IMG/VR virus record: IMGVR_UViG_3300018416_000013
Span: 1 to 64,000 of that record
DNA: 64,000 bases
Strand: one strand, 5' to 3'
DNA from: a virus
The notes under the pieces were generated by a model. The model worked only from the letters and a program-made list of their open reading frames with translations. It was not told where the DNA came from and ran no database searches. This document shows, piece by piece, positions 17,170-27,100 of the stretch. Both the position numbers and the translations under genes were made by a program. The stretch's first letter is position 1, and every line of letters starts with the position of its first letter.

Positions 17170-18306
17170 ATGAAAATTAAATTAGAATATATTTGGTTAG
17201 ATGGGTATAAACCCGAACCAAATCTTAGAAGTAAAGTAAAGGTTGTAGATGCACCTACCCATGAAGTTAAGGGTAAAACATTACACGGAATAACATTAAA
17301 AGATTGTCCTCAATGGGGATTTGATGGTTCATCAACTAAACAGGCTGAAGGTAATTTTTCTGATTGTATCTTAAATCCTGTTAGGTTATATCCTAATCCA
17401 CTTAACAAAGGTATATTAGATTCCTACCTTGTTTTTTGTGAAGTTATGAATCCTGATGGTACTCCACATGAGTCTAATACTCGTAATTTATTAGGTAAGG
17501 AAGATGATAAAGACTTATGGTTTGGTTTCGAACAAGAATATACCATCATGAAAGACAGTAAACCTATCGGATTCCCAAAAGATGGATTCCCTGAACCTCA
17601 AGGTAAGTATTACTGTGGTGTTGGTAATGGTCAAGTAAACGGTAGATTATTCGTTGAACAACATATGGAAAATTGTATTATGGCAGGTATTGAAGTTACA
17701 GGTACTAATGCTGAAGTAATGTTAGGTCAATGGGAATACCAAGTATTAGGTAAAGGTAAACTAAAATCAGGTGATGACCTTTGGGTATCGAGATATATTT
17801 TAAATCAAATGTCAGAGGATTATGGTTTTAAAATAGAATACCACCCTAAACCTGTAACTGGTGATTGGAATGGTTCAGGATTACATTGTAACTTTTCTAA
17901 TATTAAAATGAGAGAAGAAGGGGGTAAAGAATATTTTGATGCAATATTTAAAACATTTGAGTCAAGACATATTGAACACATAAAATGTTATGGTTCTTCA
18001 AATGACATGAGGTTAACTGGTGACCACGAAACTCAATCAATTCATAAATTTAGTTGGGGAGTATCGGACAGAGGAGCATCAATTAGAGTTCCAATATCCA
18101 CAGAAAAAGAATGGAAGGGATATGTTGAAGACAGGAGACCTGCTTCTAACGCAGACCCCTATAAAATCATTAACATTATTAATGAATCTATAAATAACGC
18201 AGAAGAACTATACAAAACATTACACAATATGTATAGCGATGTAAAAGTAAGTGATGAAGTCAAAGAAATGGTTTTGACTGAACCATTAGAAAGAGATACT
18301 GAATAA
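17170..18306 (+). CDS. Glutamine synthetase, type II (eukaryote-like, Bacteroidota form)
   Basis: 378 aa, close to the full length of GSII enzymes. It makes glutamine from glutamate, ammonia and ATP. Visible motifs: LEYIWLDGY start, WGFDGSSTKQAEG, the metal-binding FGFEQEYTIM, WNGSGLHCNFS (substrate/nucleotide site), and a GVSDRGASIRVP run followed by DRRPASNADPY near the C terminus. It shares one base with the downstream gene. It is probably host-derived. In a phage it could keep nitrogen flowing into nucleotides when ammonia is low, or alter host nitrogen sensing. No key residue appears lost. Confidence 0.95.
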   Translation: MKIKLEYIWLDGYKPEPNLRSKVKVVDAPTHEVKGKTLHGITLKDCPQWGFDGSSTKQAEGNFSDCILNPVRLYPNPLNKGILDSYLVFCEVMNPDGTPHESNTRNLLGKEDDKDLWFGFEQEYTIMKDSKPIGFPKDGFPEPQGKYYCGVGNGQVNGRLFVEQHMENCIMAGIEVTGTNAEVMLGQWEYQVLGKGKLKSGDDLWVSRYILNQMSEDYGFKIEYHPKPVTGDWNGSGLHCNFSNIKMREEGGKEYFDAIFKTFESRHIEHIKCYGSSNDMRLTGDHETQSIHKFSWGVSDRGASIRVPISTEKEWKGYVEDRRPASNADPYKIINIINESINNAEELYKTLHNMYSDVKVSDEVKEMVLTEPLERDTE

Positions 18307-18680
18307 TGGAAAAAAAAGATAATATAGTTGATAAGGATAGATACCAACTACCTAATGAAATATTAACTTATGTTAGTAAAATTATGGGTGGTACAGGTAA
18401 TCATTCCTTACCAACTGTTATCGAAACAGAGTTTTATACTAAAGATGCTTTAGATAGAATTTTAGAGAAAAATAAAATAGTATCATCGTATAAAACTTAT
18501 GATGGTGATAATATAACCTTAATAGATGGTCTTATACGATTTTCGGACAGTATTAGTTTTTTATATTTTATAAAAAGAAAAGATGAAAATACTTATAAGT
18601 TTTACACCATATGTAAAGAAGAATCTTCTAATGGTATGATATTCTTCTTGAATAGTTATAAAAAATTTAAAACAATTTAA
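18306..18680 (+). CDS. Hypothetical protein between glutamine synthetase and thioredoxin
   Basis: 124 aa, alpha/beta-looking, with a GGTGNHSLPTVIETEF segment at about 28-43 and several beta strands in the second half (ITLIDGLIRFSDSISFLYFI). No signal peptide. Its position, overlapping glutamine synthetase by one base and 3 bases before thioredoxin, places it in the same operon. Not recognised. Confidence 0.7.
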   Translation: MEKKDNIVDKDRYQLPNEILTYVSKIMGGTGNHSLPTVIETEFYTKDALDRILEKNKIVSSYKTYDGDNITLIDGLIRFSDSISFLYFIKRKDENTYKFYTICKEESSNGMIFFLNSYKKFKTI

Positions 18681-18683
18681 AAA

Positions 18684-19004
18684 ATGAAAATATTAAATTC
18701 TCAAGAACTACAAGAAAAAATTGACAGCGGAGAAAAATTCATTGTAGATATGTATGCCGATTGGTGTGGTCCTTGTCGAATGTTATCAAAAGTGATTGAT
18801 AATGTTGATAAAAAATTAACAGAGGAAAATCATTCAGTCAATATCTACAAATTCAATATTGAATCAGATAAAGATATGTCTGTTAAATTAGGTGTACGTT
18901 CAATACCCGTTCTATTAGCGTTTAACGAAGGTAAAAATGTCCAAACTAAAATAGGATTAGTACAAGAAAACGTGATAGTAGAAATGGCTAATTCCATACT
19001 TTAA
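18684..19004 (+). CDS. trxA: Thioredoxin
   Basis: 106 aa, full thioredoxin length. The active site WCGPC has Cys28 and Cys31; DMYADWCGPCRML and the cis-Pro segment RSIPVLLAF are intact. It reduces disulfides in the cytoplasm; in phages it typically supplies electrons to ribonucleotide reductase or acts as a polymerase processivity factor. Nine bases before glutaredoxin in the same operon. Confidence 0.95.
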   Translation: MKILNSQELQEKIDSGEKFIVDMYADWCGPCRMLSKVIDNVDKKLTEENHSVNIYKFNIESDKDMSVKLGVRSIPVLLAFNEGKNVQTKIGLVQENVIVEMANSIL

Positions 19005-19012
19005 ATTTTACA

Positions 19013-19297
19013 ATGAAAAAAGTAGTATTATATACGATGAAAGGTTGTCCTCACTGTGATGAGATGAAACAAAAATTAATTGAGTCTAAAATAAGATTCA
19101 CTCAAAGAGATATTCATAAATTTGAAAAAGAATATGATTTGTTTGTCGAGGCAACCGGTAGTGAGTATATACCTGCATTCATGTTGTTAAACATTGGAAA
19201 AAATAATAAGACATCAGACGTAAAATTAATGGTACCTGATGATGACTTTGATGATTTAGATGAAGCTTTGTATAAGGTGAGAAGATATTTAGACTAA
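19013..19297 (+). CDS. Glutaredoxin
   Basis: 94 aa with the CPHC active site at Cys12-Cys15 (LYTMKGCPHCDEMK) and a conserved SEYIPAFML cis-Pro loop. The C-terminal half is acidic and longer than in minimal glutaredoxins. Likely electron donor for ribonucleotide reductase. Its 3' end overlaps the minus-strand gene at 19289 by 9 bases. Confidence 0.9.
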   Translation: MKKVVLYTMKGCPHCDEMKQKLIESKIRFTQRDIHKFEKEYDLFVEATGSEYIPAFMLLNIGKNNKTSDVKLMVPDDDFDDLDEALYKVRRYLD

Positions 19298-20155
19298 TAT
19301 CATCTCACCTACTTTATCTTTTATTTTCCATATATTCTCATTACTTATGATTTCTTCTTCAAAATCATAATTCTCTAAATCCCATCTTGATATAATTTTA
19401 TTAGGTTCAAATGTAAATAAATCTAATATTAGTGATTCCAACCATTCTGTACTAGTTATTAAACTTTTAGAAGTTATCTTAAGACTTAGGTTTTCCCAGT
19501 TGATGGATTCAAAATCTGAATCTGTAAAAAATTCAATATTTATATCCTTACACAAATTTCTTTCAAAAATATTATATATTATATAGTTGAAGTAAGAGTC
19601 AAATAACTTACTAGATTTTAGATGTTTACCATATTTTTCAGAAGAATAAAAACTTTCAGATAGATTATTAAGGTTTACAATTTTATAGTCATCAAAATTA
19701 CTGATGATATTATTTAAATTCTGAGAATTATATTTTTTATTTATAAGTAGAGTATTTAAATCTGTACACGCGGTCAATCTATAATCTAAACCATTTAACG
19801 TGTCGTTATAAGTTATTTTATTTAAGTTATTGATAAAGTCATCTTTAATATAAGTTTTATTAATATAAATTGGGTCTTCTTTGATAACCTGACTATATTC
19901 TATCAAATCAACAACATTAAATGTAATTGATTTATTAAATAATTTTTGATAGTACGAATTAAATAGTTTGGAAAAGTTTAAAGGGGTACTATGTGTTGTG
20001 ATGCCTTTAACCACTACAAAATTTCCATTGTTTATTACTTGTATATTTGTTTTATGATTTTTTGTTTCTTTATTTATTTCAGTAATTATTTTATTAGCTA
20101 ATAAATTAGTTAACTTTTTACCGTTAGAATAAGTTTCTATAATTTGATTCGACAT
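19289..20155 (-). CDS. Hypothetical protein, minus strand
   Basis: 288 aa. Residues about 35-60 (QVINNGNFVVVKGITTHSTP) superficially recall the N-terminal domain of SAM synthetases, but the rest does not follow that enzyme and the catalytic motifs are absent, so no function is assigned. Asn- and Ile-rich, no membrane segment. It lies alone on the minus strand between the redox operon and the collagen genes. Confidence 0.7.
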   Translation of the reverse strand: MSNQIIETYSNGKKLTNLLANKIITEINKETKNHKTNIQVINNGNFVVVKGITTHSTPLNFSKLFNSYYQKLFNKSITFNVVDLIEYSQVIKEDPIYINKTYIKDDFINNLNKITYNDTLNGLDYRLTACTDLNTLLINKKYNSQNLNNIISNFDDYKIVNLNNLSESFYSSEKYGKHLKSSKLFDSYFNYIIYNIFERNLCKDINIEFFTDSDFESINWENLSLKITSKSLITSTEWLESLILDLFTFEPNKIISRWDLENYDFEEEIISNENIWKIKDKVGEMILV

Positions 20156-20256
20156 ATTAAATGACTTTTAAATATTTATTGATTGAATGATAAAAAAAAT
20201 TACTCAAAGGATAAATACAAATCAGTATTTAAATTAGATATAAACTTCTTTACGAG

Positions 20257-20264
20257 TATTTATA
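20257..20264 (+). promoter_or_regulatory. TATTTATA motif before the collagen operon
   Basis: GTATTTATAATATAAG, ending 29 bases before the first collagen gene; the only candidate promoter seen for the three-gene block. Confidence 0.5.
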
Positions 20265-20293
20265 ATATAAGATAAAACCTTTTAAACTCATAC

Positions 20294-23200
20294 ATGGCTA
20301 AAGACGTAAGAATAGTACCACAACCCACAGGAACTACACTTCCTTATATTTTATTTGAAAATGCAAATGGTGATGTTATGTCACTTAATGTTAGTGATGA
20401 TGGTCGCATAGTATTTTCAGGTGCCACTCATGGTAATAATTTAGTAACCATAGATAGTGACCGTGTTAATATTAAAGGCTCAATACATATGGGTAATGAC
20501 ATGGGATTCAACGGGGTTATGACTATTACCGATACTGGAGGGTGGAAAGGTAGTACAGTCGGATTAAAAGGTAATAAAGGTACTGTAGGACCAACAGGTC
20601 CAAAAGGACATCAAGGACCAACAGGCCCCGCAGGTGCAAGAGGGACAACCGTTAAAGGTGAAAGTGGTGATAAAGGAAGAAAAGGTCTTAAAGGTCTTAA
20701 AGGGCTTAAAGGTAATATTGGTACCAGTAGAATATTTTATAATGATGGAGATAAAGGGTTAAAAGGAAAACAAGGACCACAATCAACTGATAAAGGAGAT
20801 AAAGGACTTAAAGGTCTTAGAGGTGTTAAAGGCGAAATAGGTCAATTAGGTCCAATAGGTATACAAGGACCACAAGGCCCTGTGGGTTTAAAAGGAATTA
20901 ACTCAGATAAAGGTATAGTTGGTGATAAAGGGGATAAAGGATTAAAAGGTCTAAAAGGTTTAAAAGGGTTAAAGGGTCCTGTCGGATTAAAAGGTAAAAA
21001 AGGTATTTTGGGACCACAAGGTCCTATTTCTCAAGCCGGTAATGTTGCGGATAAAGGAACAAAAGGTCCAAAAGGGCCACAAGGTCAAAAGGGACCAAAA
21101 GGAATTCAAGGACCACAAGGTACAAAAGGGTTAACCGCAAACACAGGAGGTCAAGGACCAATAGGGCCTAAAGGGCCAACAGGGAGTAAAGGTATTAAAG
21201 GACTTCGTGGTAACAAAGGGGTTAAGGGACTTAAAGGACTTAAGGGGCTTAAAGGTCGTAAAGGTCTTATTGCGGTAACTGGTGATAATGGTCAACAAGG
21301 CCCAATCGGTCAACAAGGTCCCATTGGTTTTAAAGGTGATAAAGGACTTAAAGGTTTAGAAGGACCAAAAGGACCAAAAGGTATCAAAGGTCCTCAAGCC
21401 GAAACAACCGTTCAAGGACCACAAGGTTCACAAGGACTACAAGGAAATACTTCTACCGATAAAGGTATCAAAGGTCAGAAGGGATTAAAAGGTAATAAAG
21501 GTATAAAAGGATTAAAACCTAATAGTGGTGAAAGAGGGAATATAGGAGAAACAGGACCTAATGGGACTCAAGGTATTCAAGGTCCGAAAGGAGATGATAA
21601 AGGTCAAAAAGGTTTTAAAGGTATAAAAGGTAAAAAAGGAGTTAAAGGAGCCATAGGTCCACAAGGTGAAATTGGTAATCAAGGTAATATTGCTACCACT
21701 GGTGATAAAGGTCTTAAAGGATTATTCGGTCCAACAGCATTTAAAGGATTAAAAGGGTTAAAAGGTAATAAAGGATTAAAAGGTCCAAAAAATATTCAAG
21801 GACCACAAGGACCTGTCGGGTTGGATGCGGATAGAGGTTCGATAGGTAATCAAGGACTTCAATCGACCGATAAAGGATTAAAAGGTCCAAAAGGTACAAA
21901 AGGAATTAAAGGATTAAAAGGTTTAAAACCTGGAAGAGGACCCCAACCTAGTGTAGGGTCGAGGGGAGTTCAAGGACCACAAGGACCACAAGGACCGCAA
22001 GGGCCTACATCAGCAGATAAAGGATTTAAGGGACTTAAGGGACTTAAAGGTATTACAGGTGTAAGAGGAGAACAAGGTATAGGTGGACAAAGAGGAACTC
22101 AAGGGACACAAGGACCAACAGGAAATAGAGGTAATACAGGTACTAGCTCAGATAAAGGAAATAGAGGTCCCCAAAGTACTGAAAAAGGATTAAAAGGACC
22201 TGACGGAGGTAGAGGACCTCAATCGACCGATAAAGGACAAAAGGGACCTCAAGGAAGTAGAGGGGCAAAGGCCTCAACAGGTGACCAAGGACCAACCAGT
22301 ACTGATAGAGGGAATCAGGGTGAAACCGGTCCTAATGGGCCAAATTCAACTGATAAGGGACAAAAAGGACCTAGAGGAGGAATAGGTACTCAAGGACCTA
22401 AAGGTTATAAAGGACCACAAGGACCTGCTAACAATGACAGAGGCCCGGTAGGTGATAAAGGTTTTAAAGGACCAAAAGGAAATAGAGGTGCTATCGGTGG
22501 ACAAGGTTCAGTGGGTAACACTTCTACCGTTAAGGGTTCTATAGGTCCCTCTAATACTACAAAAGGTCTTAAAGGAATTAAAGGTAGAAAGGGTAGTGAA
22601 GGTCCAAGAGGACCAGAAGGCCCTCAAGGACCAAGAGGTACAGCATCTACAGTTAAAGGATATAAAGGACCTAGTAATAGTGTTAAAGGTATTAAAGGGT
22701 TAAAAGGTTTAAAAGGTTTAAAGGGCCCAAGAGGACCACAAGGTCCAAGAGGACCACAAGGTAGTACATCTACAGTTAAAGGTTCTATAGGAAATCCTAA
22801 TAACTTGCAGGGTTTAAAAGGTTCAAAAGGTTTAAAAGGTCTAAAAGGTAGTACAGGACCAAGAGGTCCACAAGGGGCGAGAGGTAATGTGTCGACAGTT
22901 AAAGGATATAAAGGTTTAGCCAATAATACAAAAGGAAATACAGGAGAAACGGGACCTCAAGGTTTAAAAGGTCGACAAGGTAGTCAAGGACCACAAGGTC
23001 CAAGAGGAACGGCTTCTACTGTTAAAGGACCAAAAGGATTGACAAATACAACTAAAGGTCCAAAAGGTCTTAAAGGGTTAAAAGGACTTAAAGGAACCAA
23101 AGGTCGAAAAGGAGACAAAGGGTTAATAGGTAATCAGTCCACAGTCAAAGGATATAAAGGACCTAATAATACTACAAAAGGACCTAAAGGACCTAAAGGG

Positions 23201-24154
23201 TTAAAAGGGTTAAAAGGAAATTTTGGACCTGCAGGATTTAAAGGATTTAAAGGTCCACAATCAACAGTCAAAGGTGCTATAGGTGAACAAGGAGTTAAAG
23301 GACTAAAAGGAATAAAAGGATATAAAGGACCTGACGGAGGTAGAGGACCTCAAGGAAATAAAGGTGTAAAAGGTCCTGTTGGAAGACCTGGACCTACCGG
23401 ACCAACAAATACAACTAAAGGTTTAAAAGGACCAACAGGCCCAAATGGACCTCAAGGACCGAGAGGAGGAATAGGACCACAAGGTATTAAAGGTCAGAGA
23501 GCCCAACAAGGACCATTAGGAGATGTTGGTGATGAGTATGGTCCAAAAGGTCGTAAAGGTGCTATAGGACCTACCAATACAGATAAAGGTCCAAAAGGAC
23601 CTATCGGTCGTGATAATCTAACTAAAGGTGCGAAAGGACCTAAAGGTGATATAGGTCCTGTCCTCGTAAAAAATGGACCTGGTGACCAAGGACCAACAGG
23701 TCCAAGAGGAAATAAAGGACCCAAAGGTCCGATAGGTAGAACGGGACCAACAGGACCTATAGGGGGTACAGGACCACAAGGTCCACAAGGTCCAAGAGGG
23801 GCTCAAGGGGTACAAGGACCTCAAGGACCTGCTTCAGATAAGAGAGTTAAAAATAATATTAAGTCTTTAAAGGGTAATTTATCTAAATTAAAAAATATTA
23901 GAGGTGTTAAATTTACATGGAAGGGTGGAATAAATCACAGATTTAATATAAAAGGAAATGATATCGGTTTTATCGCTCAAGAAATTGATAAAGTTATACC
24001 TGACGTGGTATTTACTGGTGAAGACGGATTCTTAAAATTAGAATACGGTAAGTTAGTTGCTATTGGGATTGGTTCAATACAAGAGCAACATACACGTATA
24101 ACTCAACTTAAGGAGAGAATTAACATATTGAAATCAAAAGTTTTAAATGGGTAG
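20294..24154 (+). CDS. Collagen-like fibre protein 1 with C-terminal S74 chaperone
   Basis: 1286 aa. Residues 1-88 are a non-collagen head (strands, ending NGVMTITDTGGWKG). Residues about 90-1180 are Gly-X-Y repeats, mostly [15 protein letters not shown]; Pro is nearly always in X and Lys very often in Y. The repeat is regularly broken by short STDKG, STVKG or NTTKG linkers. From about 1181, SDKRVKNNIKSL opens a peptidase S74 domain (IGFIAQEIDKVIPDVV, then LEYGKLVAIGIGSIQEQ). In phage fibres this domain aids trimerisation and then cuts itself off just before the first Ser. Probable long tail or head fibre; an extended triple helix would be roughly 300 nm. Overlaps the next gene by 8 bases. 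Confidence 0.9.
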   Translation: MAKDVRIVPQPTGTTLPYILFENANGDVMSLNVSDDGRIVFSGATHGNNLVTIDSDRVNIKGSIHMGNDMGFNGVMTITDTGGWKGSTVGLKGNKGTVGPTGPKGHQGPTGPAGARGTTVKGESGDKGRKGLKGLKGLKGNIGTSRIFYNDGDKGLKGKQGPQSTDKGDKGLKGLRGVKGEIGQLGPIGIQGPQGPVGLKGINSDKGIVGDKGDKGLKGLKGLKGLKGPVGLKGKKGILGPQGPISQAGNVADKGTKGPKGPQGQKGPKGIQGPQGTKGLTANTGGQGPIGPKGPTGSKGIKGLRGNKGVKGLKGLKGLKGRKGLIAVTGDNGQQGPIGQQGPIGFKGDKGLKGLEGPKGPKGIKGPQAETTVQGPQGSQGLQGNTSTDKGIKGQKGLKGNKGIKGLKPNSGERGNIGETGPNGTQGIQGPKGDDKGQKGFKGIKGKKGVKGAIGPQGEIGNQGNIATTGDKGLKGLFGPTAFKGLKGLKGNKGLKGPKNIQGPQGPVGLDADRGSIGNQGLQSTDKGLKGPKGTKGIKGLKGLKPGRGPQPSVGSRGVQGPQGPQGPQGPTSADKGFKGLKGLKGITGVRGEQGIGGQRGTQGTQGPTGNRGNTGTSSDKGNRGPQSTEKGLKGPDGGRGPQSTDKGQKGPQGSRGAKASTGDQGPTSTDRGNQGETGPNGPNSTDKGQKGPRGGIGTQGPKGYKGPQGPANNDRGPVGDKGFKGPKGNRGAIGGQGSVGNTSTVKGSIGPSNTTKGLKGIKGRKGSEGPRGPEGPQGPRGTASTVKGYKGPSNSVKGIKGLKGLKGLKGPRGPQGPRGPQGSTSTVKGSIGNPNNLQGLKGSKGLKGLKGSTGPRGPQGARGNVSTVKGYKGLANNTKGNTGETGPQGLKGRQGSQGPQGPRGTASTVKGPKGLTNTTKGPKGLKGLKGLKGTKGRKGDKGLIGNQSTVKGYKGPNNTTKGPKGPKGLKGLKGNFGPAGFKGFKGPQSTVKGAIGEQGVKGLKGIKGYKGPDGGRGPQGNKGVKGPVGRPGPTGPTNTTKGLKGPTGPNGPQGPRGGIGPQGIKGQRAQQGPLGDVGDEYGPKGRKGAIGPTNTDKGPKGPIGRDNLTKGAKGPKGDIGPVLVKNGPGDQGPTGPRGNKGPKGPIGRTGPTGPIGGTGPQGPQGPRGAQGVQGPQGPASDKRVKNNIKSLKGNLSKLKNIRGVKFTWKGGINHRFNIKGNDIGFIAQEIDKVIPDVVFTGEDGFLKLEYGKLVAIGIGSIQEQHTRITQLKERINILKSKVLNG

Positions 24155-27100
24155 AGATATTAACATAAATCCAACAGGTGGTACAATTCATTTTTCAGGT
24201 CAATCAAATACTAAGATTGATGTGAAATATACTAGCGGTGAATTAAATTTTAATACTCACTTAGGTAACGACTTTAAAATAACGAATCATTTAGAACTTG
24301 ATAGTTTAAAATTTATGGCTGAAACCTCAGTTGTAAAAAATAATAGTGATGAATTAATTGACGACCGTGGTAACTGGAAAGGGCATGCAATGAATATGGG
24401 AGGGCCAACAGGACCAACAGGGCCACAAGGACCTGTAGGGGCAAAAGGTGATGAACCATCTGCAGGTCAAAGAGGTGCAAAAGGTGAAAAAGGTATTAAA
24501 GGACAGACTTCATTAGAACAAGGACCTACGGGTGACGTTGGACCAAAAGGTCTTAAAGGTATTAAAGGTGAGAAAGCCTCCCAAGGACCACAAGGACCTG
24601 CAGGGGTAAAAGGTTTAATTGGACCACAAGGTTCTGAAGGACCAGCTGGACCTGCCGCGATTAAAGGGGATATTGGGACACAAGGACCTAAAGGGTTAAA
24701 AGGTTTACAAGGTATTAAAGGTTCAATAGGTAATTCAATTAAAGGTCCTATAGGTGCAGATGCAGATAAAGGTAATACAGGACCTACCGGTAATAATAAA
24801 GGAGATATTGGACCTAAAGGTATTGTTGGGGATAAAGGTCCACAAGGACCAATTGGTCTTACAGCAAATTTAGATGTTTATGTTTTCTATGATGCAACAT
24901 CAATGCCAAGTGATAAGGCTAAAGAGGCTTCTCAAAGTGTTAGAGATTGGTTCCAAACGGTAAACGGTAATGGTGACATTAACAAATTATACGAGGGTGT
25001 AATCGGTAAAAACAATGTTAATGGTGAAAACTGGTTATGGTGGGCATCTTATCCATATCTTGGTTCACTTAGTGGTGGTACGTTGAGTAACGGAACACAG
25101 TTGAGTGAATTTAATAGTGCGGTACCTAACGCCACTTATGATTCCGATTATTGTAAATCTAATTCGGGTGGTAATTGTGTACCAAGAAATTCACAATTTA
25201 ATGATGGTCTAACCACATATAGAAGAATTAACAGAGGTCTTAATTTAGATACTGGTGCTGTAGAAAATATTTCTCAAGGGGTTCCTTTTGACCATAGTAA
25301 TTTAAATAATACAGAAACATCGGGACAGGGTTCATTCGGTGGTGATAATACTAATTATTTAGTTATCATAGTCGCCGATGAGTCAGATGGTATTGTTGGT
25401 TTATATCATGGACAGTTAGGTGGGACACCAACCAACGCTACTAAGAGTGATTTATATAATAAACCATTTGAACTGAATGGTGATTATTGGAATAATAGTG
25501 CCGGTACTGAATATACTAATAGATATTTACACGACTACTGTGCATATATACAAGTTTATGAAGACATTATATCTAATAGACAAGGAAATGCAAGAGGTTT
25601 AATATATCCTGTAGTAAATCCACTTAGAGGTACCGCCACATATGCATTTGTTCAACATGCGGTTGGTGCTGTTGAAGGTGAAACCATTACTACTCAAGAA
25701 TTTTTAAATAGTTACGGAGACCAAATGGATTCAGTTGGTCCTGAAAATTTAAATTTAACTGCATTAACACATACTAATGTATATTCAGCTTTAGCTTCTG
25801 AAAATTGTTATACGAGTTTAAATGTAGATTTTAAAAATGGGGCGGGGTTAAAACACTTTGGTTTTGGAGTTGACCCAACCGTAGATAATTTTACTGAAGA
25901 GGTGGTAACAAATGCGTTAACATCATTTTTACGTCAACAAGGTGATACAGGTGACCAAGGTAATAAAGGTATTACAGGTGATGATAAAGGAACAAAAGGT
26001 CTTAAAGGTATAAAGGGACTAAAAGGTATTAAAGGACAAAGAGGTCCTAATACGGATTCAGGTTTAAAAGGTGCGATAGGTGACCAAGGACCTGTTGGTA
26101 TTGACGGTCCAATAGGTAACTTAAAAGGACCCAAAGGTGAAGTAGGTGTTGTTGGGCCAAAAGGTTTAAAAGGTCCTGATGGTAGTATAGGTGATTCACC
26201 AAAAGGTGCTGTTGGGTTAACAGGTGACCAAGGACCTACAGGTGGTAGAGGTGAAACATCGACAGATAAGGGTCAAAAAGGTATTAAAGGACAAAGAGGT
26301 GTTAAGGGATTAAAAGGATTAAAAGGTATCAAAGGGTTAATAGCAGTTCAAGGGGATGTAGGACCAACAGGACCTCAATCAGATAAAGGAATTGTTGGTG
26401 ATAAAGGTAATAAAGGGCTTAAAGGTTTAAAAGGATATAAAGGTATCAAAGGAATTAAAGGTCCTATTGGTATAATTGCCGACCAAGGAGATACAGGACC
26501 CGTTTCTCAAAACGGTGAAGGTGCAGACAAAGGATTCAAAGGACTTAAAGGTATAAAAGGATTAAAAGGTAAGAAGGGTATTGAAGGACCTAAAGGACCT
26601 ACAGGTACATCTTCGGAAGAAGGTACTGTTGGACCTACAGGTGAAAAAGGAGAAAGAGGACCACAAGGAGATAAAGGTAATAAAGGTTTAAAAGGTCTTA
26701 AAGGTAAAAAAGGTATAAAAGGTACTAAAGGACTTAAAGGTTTAATTGCCAGTCAAGGAGATAAAGGACCACAAGGGCCAATTGGTGTTAAAGGTGAGCA
26801 AGGAAATAAAGGGGACAAAGGACTTAAAGGTATTAAAGGTCAAAAAGGTTATAAAGGATTAACCGGTCCTCAAGGTAACAAAGGTTTAATGGCTTCTCAA
26901 GGAGATACAGGACCACAAGGACCGGCAAGTATTAAAGGTCAAAAAGGACTTAAAGGTATTAAAGGTCAAAAAGGATATAAAGGGTTAAGAGGTAATAAAG
27001 GTCCAAAAGGTTATAAGGGATTAAAAGGTATTACAGGTGATAAAGGATTTATTAGTACAGTTACCGGAGATAAAGGTATTAAAGGTCAAAAAGGGTTTAG

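Noticed and set aside
19289-20155. SAM synthetase
   Set aside because: Only a short N-terminal stretch is similar; catalytic motifs and the three-domain length are missing.
24888-25925. Separate gene fused by misassembly into collagen 2
   Set aside because: The frame is open throughout, collagen repeats on both sides are in phase with it, and no start or stop signals occur at its borders.
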